DNA from: Balanoglossus misakiensis
Taxonomy: Eukaryota > Hemichordata
NCBI GenBank assembly: GCA_040954595.2
Contig: CM082594.2
Location: forward strand, 1,612,001 to 1,676,000
Direction of reading: 5' to 3'
DNA length: 64,000 bases
The position numbers and the translations under genes were made by a program. The stretch's first letter is position 1. Each line of letters opens with the position of its first letter. The notes beneath the pieces were generated by a model. It ran no database searches. It saw nothing but the letters and a program-made list of their open reading frames with translations, and had not been told where the DNA came from. Of the stretch, positions 60,799 through 64,000 are shown in pieces.

Positions 60799-61987
60799 GA
60801 ATTTTTCCTTTTTCTTAACTTTTGCATTAAACAGTCTTCCTTTTTGCCGTCGTAAACGTCCATTTTTAATTATTGTTTTTTCTCCAAATTCTTTAATTCC
60901 ATGATCATATATTTTTGTTGAACATAACTTCATAAACCGTTCTCTCCTGTATAGGTCTAAGCTATAGGCGCTCGATGGACAACATACAAATTACCAGGTA
61001 GGGCTCGGAGTGAGTAGTGTCCAGCTTACGTTGAGTTCATTGTCGCAGAAATTCAAGCAGTCTTCGTTACATTGTTTTTAATTTTTCCTATTAGGCCTAA
61101 ATAGTCTATTTATTATTTGTCGTCATATACATCAACTTCTTTCTTTCTTTAAATTCATGATTTCTATAACTACCTCAATTCCACGATCATTCGAGTTTTT
61201 TTTTGCAGAACATAGCAAAACAAAACCGTTCGCTCTCGTGCTGTTTGCGTGTGTTAGTACTAGGCTAAAGCTTCGTTTGGGTAAATAGTCGCAGAAACTC
61301 CAGCGGCTTTCAATTTTTGGTTTTTAAGTCCAATTTGGTGTATGATGTTAATATACCATTGGGACCTTATGGGGTCGGTTACCACTGTATGTCATAAACG
61401 TCATTTAAAAAAAAAAAATTCATCTTTCAAGTGTTTTGCATAACATGCCAAGACAAACCCGTTCCCTCCAATATAAGATAGGGACGGTAATTAATTGCAA
61501 TAGGGGCCTAATAAACAGAGGATGGTCTAAAAGATATCGTTGGTGGTGCTATCCCGGACAGCCAGGGTCACGATGGGGTCACGTACGTCTATGATACAGC
61601 AAACAAGTCAACTCCACGCTAAATTCAACCTGTCCGCCGGACTGGTAACTTTTTTACTATCAGTCTGATGGAAAAACAACCAGTCTCGGACTGTCGGACA
61701 GGCGTTATATCGAATAGTGTGTCTTGCATAACATACCAATATAGGCCTTAGATAGGGACGGTCGATCGGCCACACAAATTATCAGGTCATTATTTCTCCA
61801 CTTTAATATGGTCACTTTTTGTAGGATATAACAAGACAAAACCGCTCTCTCCCATATAAATTATAAGATAGGGTCGGTCAATCAGCTGGCCACGCACACA
61901 ATTATCGTGCCGCGTGCTCTGTGTGTACGCCTATGTGCTAGTGAAGCTTCCGTTTGCTTAATAATCGTAGAAATTCAAGCAGTGTTT

Positions 61988-62107
61988 GCCTACGGCCATA
62001 CCACGTCGAATACACCGGTTCTCGTCCGATCACCGAAGTTAAGCTGCGTTGGGCGTGGTTAGTACTTGGACGGGTGACCGCCTGGGAATACCATGTGCCG
62101 TAGGCTT
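61988..62107 (+). rRNA. 5S rRNA, copy P19
   Basis: Full gene with box C GGACGGGTGACC and ACCATGTGCC. The box A and closing helix match the standard form. Confidence 0.9.
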
Positions 62108-63213
62108 GAATTTTTCCTTTTTCTTAACTTTTGCATTAAACAGTCTTCCTTTTTGTCGTCGTAAACGTCCATTTTTAATTATTGTTTTTTCTCCAAATTC
62201 TTTAATTCCATGATCATATATTTTTGTTGAACATAACTTCATAAACCGTTCTCTCCTGTATAGGTCTAAGCTATAGGCGCTCGATGGACAACATACAAAT
62301 TACCAGGTCGGCCTCGGAGTGAGTAGTGTCCAGCTTACGTTGAGTTCATTGTCGCAGAAATTCAAGCAGTCTTCATTACATTGTTTTTAAACTTTCCTAT
62401 TAGGCCTAAATAGTCTATTTATTATTTGTCGTCATATACATCAACTTCTTTCTTTCTTTAAATTCATGATTTCTATAACTACCTCAATTCCACGATCATT
62501 CAAGTTTTTTGCAGAACATAGCAAGACAAAACCGTTCGCTCTCGTGCTGTTTGCGTGTGTTAGTACTAGGCTAAAGCTTCGTTTGGGTAAATAGTCGCAG
62601 AAACTCCAGCGGCTTTCAATTTTTGGTTTTTAAGTCCAATTTGGTGTATGATGTTAATATACCATTGGGACCTTATGTGGTCGGTTAAATCTGTATGTCA
62701 TAAACGTCATTTAAAAAAAAAAAATTCATCTTTCAAGTGTTTTGCATAACATGCCAAGACAAACCCGTTCCCTCCAATATAAGATAGGGGCGGTAATTAA
62801 TTGCAATAGGGGCCTAATAAACAGAGGATGGTCTAAAAGATATCGTTGGTGGTGCTATCCCGGACAGCCAGGGTCACGATGGGGTCACGTACGTCTATGA
62901 TACCGCAAACAAGTCAACTCCACGCTAAATTCAACCTGTCCGCCGGACTGGTAACTTTTTTTACTATCAGTCTGATGGAAAAACAACCAGTCTCGGACTG
63001 TTGGACAGGCGTTATTTCGAATAGTGTGTCTTGCATAACATACCAATATAGGCCTTAGATAGGGACGGTCGATCGGCCACACAAATTATCAGGTCATTAT
63101 TTCTCCACTTTAATATGGTCACTTTTTGTAGGATATAACAAGACAAAACCGCTCTCTCCCATATAAATTATAAGATAGGGTCGGTCAATCAGCTGGCCAC
63201 GCACACAATTATC

Positions 63214-63263
63214 GTTAGTACTTGGATGGGTGACCGCCTGGGAATACCACGTGCCGTAGGCTT
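63214..63263 (+). pseudogene. Truncated 5S rRNA, copy P20
   Basis: Only the last 50 nt (from GTTAGTACTTGG) remain. The upstream spacer is joined to them at ATTATCG|TTAGTAC, removing the 5' 70 nt, box A and about 85 bp of spacer. Confidence 0.93.
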
Positions 63264-63770
63264 GAATTTTTCCTTTTTCTTAACTTTTGCATTAAACAGT
63301 CTTCCTTTTTGTCGTCGTAAACGTCCATTTTTAATTATATTTTTTTTCTCCAAATTCTTTAATTCCATGATCATATATTTTTGTTGAACATAACTTCATA
63401 AACCGTTCTCTCCTGTATAGGTCTAAGCTATAGGCGCTCGATGGACAACATACAAATTACCAGGTCGGGCTCGGAGTAAGTAGTGTCCAGCTTACGTTGA
63501 GTTCATTGTCGCAGAAATTCAAGCAGTCTTCAACTCAACGTAAGATGGACACTACTCACTCCGAGCTGGACCTGGTAATTTGTATGTTGTCCATCGAGCG
63601 CCTATAGCTTAGACCTATACAGGAGAGAACGGTTTATGAAGTTATGTTCAACAAAAATATATGATCATGGAATTAAAGAATTTGGACAAAAAAAAATAAT
63701 TAAAAATGGACGTTTACGACGACAAAAAGGAAGACTGTTTAATGCAAAAGTTAAGAAAAAGGAAAAATTC

Positions 63771-63820
63771 AAGCCTACGGCACGTGGTATTCCCAGGCGG
63801 TCACCCATCCAAGTACTAAC
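63771..63820 (-). pseudogene. Truncated 5S rRNA, copy M7 (mirror of P20)
   Basis: The same 50-nt remnant with the same junction (GTACTAAC|GATAATTG), inverted. It lies in the right arm of the foldback centred at 63504-63531. Confidence 0.93.
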
Positions 63821-64000
63821 GATAATTGTGTGCGTGGCCAGCTGATTGACCATATAATTTATATGGGAGAGAGCGGTTTTGTCTTGTTATATCCTACAAA
63901 AAGTGACCATATTAAAGTGGAGAAATAATGACCTGATAATTTGTGTGGCCGATCGACCGTCCCTATCTAAGGCCTATATTGGTATGTTATGCAAGACACA

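Larger units (their letters stand above)
31096..64000. repeat. 5S rDNA tandem array with two orientation switches
   Basis: The array has 25 full 5S genes plus two truncated ones and continues past the window. Left part (31096-37282): units of 1,058-1,066 bp with genes on the minus strand. Right part (about 37629-63503): units of about 1,300-1,320 bp with genes on the plus strand, one unit enlarged to 1.8 kb by a MITE. From 63532 the sequence is inverted again. Spacers are highly similar between units, as expected from concerted evolution, and contain several diverged internal subrepeats. Confidence 0.95.
63035..64000. repeat. Foldback palindrome at the right end
   Basis: Left arm to 63503 and right arm from 63532 are inverted copies of each other around a 28-bp centre (63504-63531). 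The right arm continues to the window end, so its true length is unknown. A few point differences (for example CAGCTTACG versus CATCTTACG) show it is not a perfect mirror. Confidence 0.9.

Noticed and set aside
31096-64000. Regular repeats that could be mistaken for a CRISPR array
   Set aside because: The unit is over 1 kb, holds 5S rRNA genes and is eukaryotic; no short repeat-spacer pattern exists anywhere in the window.
1-64000. tRNA genes, telomeric repeats, origins
   Set aside because: None seen. The only tRNA-like match is the 20-base primer-binding site of the retrotransposon.

Overview
This 64 kb window is animal nuclear DNA. The evidence is introns with GT/AG borders, a metazoan 5S rRNA tandem array, a Gypsy-type LTR retrotransposon, several cut-and-paste transposons and a seven-transmembrane receptor gene with a mucin-like extracellular region. 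The 5S sequence and gene types suit a marine invertebrate. A lancelet, a hemichordate or a lophotrochozoan would all fit, and I cannot choose between them from sequence alone.

Layout. 1-1767: decayed two-exon gene (minus strand) for a DDE integrase-like protein with a helix-turn-helix. 1857-2219: minisatellite that abuts a truncated LTR. 2245-14715: a Gypsy-type element with PBS, gag, a textbook -1 frameshift signal, protease, RT, RNase H, integrase and 3' LTR. It is broken by three nested DNA transposons (4624-5850, 7118-9174, about 10021-11595), a nonsense codon, a frameshift and an in-frame deletion, although its two LTRs are about 99% identical. The 7118-9174 transposon carries its own three-exon gene of unknown function. 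14716-17605: non-coding, with a degenerate tandem repeat and a SINE-like segment. 17606-25809: a minus-strand receptor gene (signal peptide, Ser/Thr-rich stalk, somatomedin-B-like module, cysteine modules, 7TM). It is inactivated by one in-frame stop and two transposon insertions in the 7TM region. 25810-30422: non-coding, with a PIF/Harbinger-like MITE, (CT)n and a long (ATGT)n microsatellite. 30423-30801: an exon coding for a His-Me finger, I-PpoI-like homing endonuclease domain. About 31096-64000: a 5S rDNA tandem array.

The 5S array has six full genes on the minus strand (unit about 1.06 kb), an orientation switch around a unique 0.35 kb segment, 19 full genes on the plus strand (unit about 1.31 kb), one truncated gene, then a second foldback whose mirror arm repeats the same truncated gene. 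The short unit is the long unit minus about 250 bp lying between two copies of one short direct repeat. A four-gene block of about 5.2 kb occurs twice in tandem. One spacer carries a MITE at a TTAA site.

The most notable items are the endonuclease exon about 0.3 kb from the edge of the rDNA array, the unknown gene carried by the 7118-9174 transposon, the gag-pol frameshift signal, and the internal history of the 5S array (length classes, higher-order repeats, two foldbacks). The foldbacks need long-read support before they are treated as biology. All exon joins and element borders were read by eye; no search was run.
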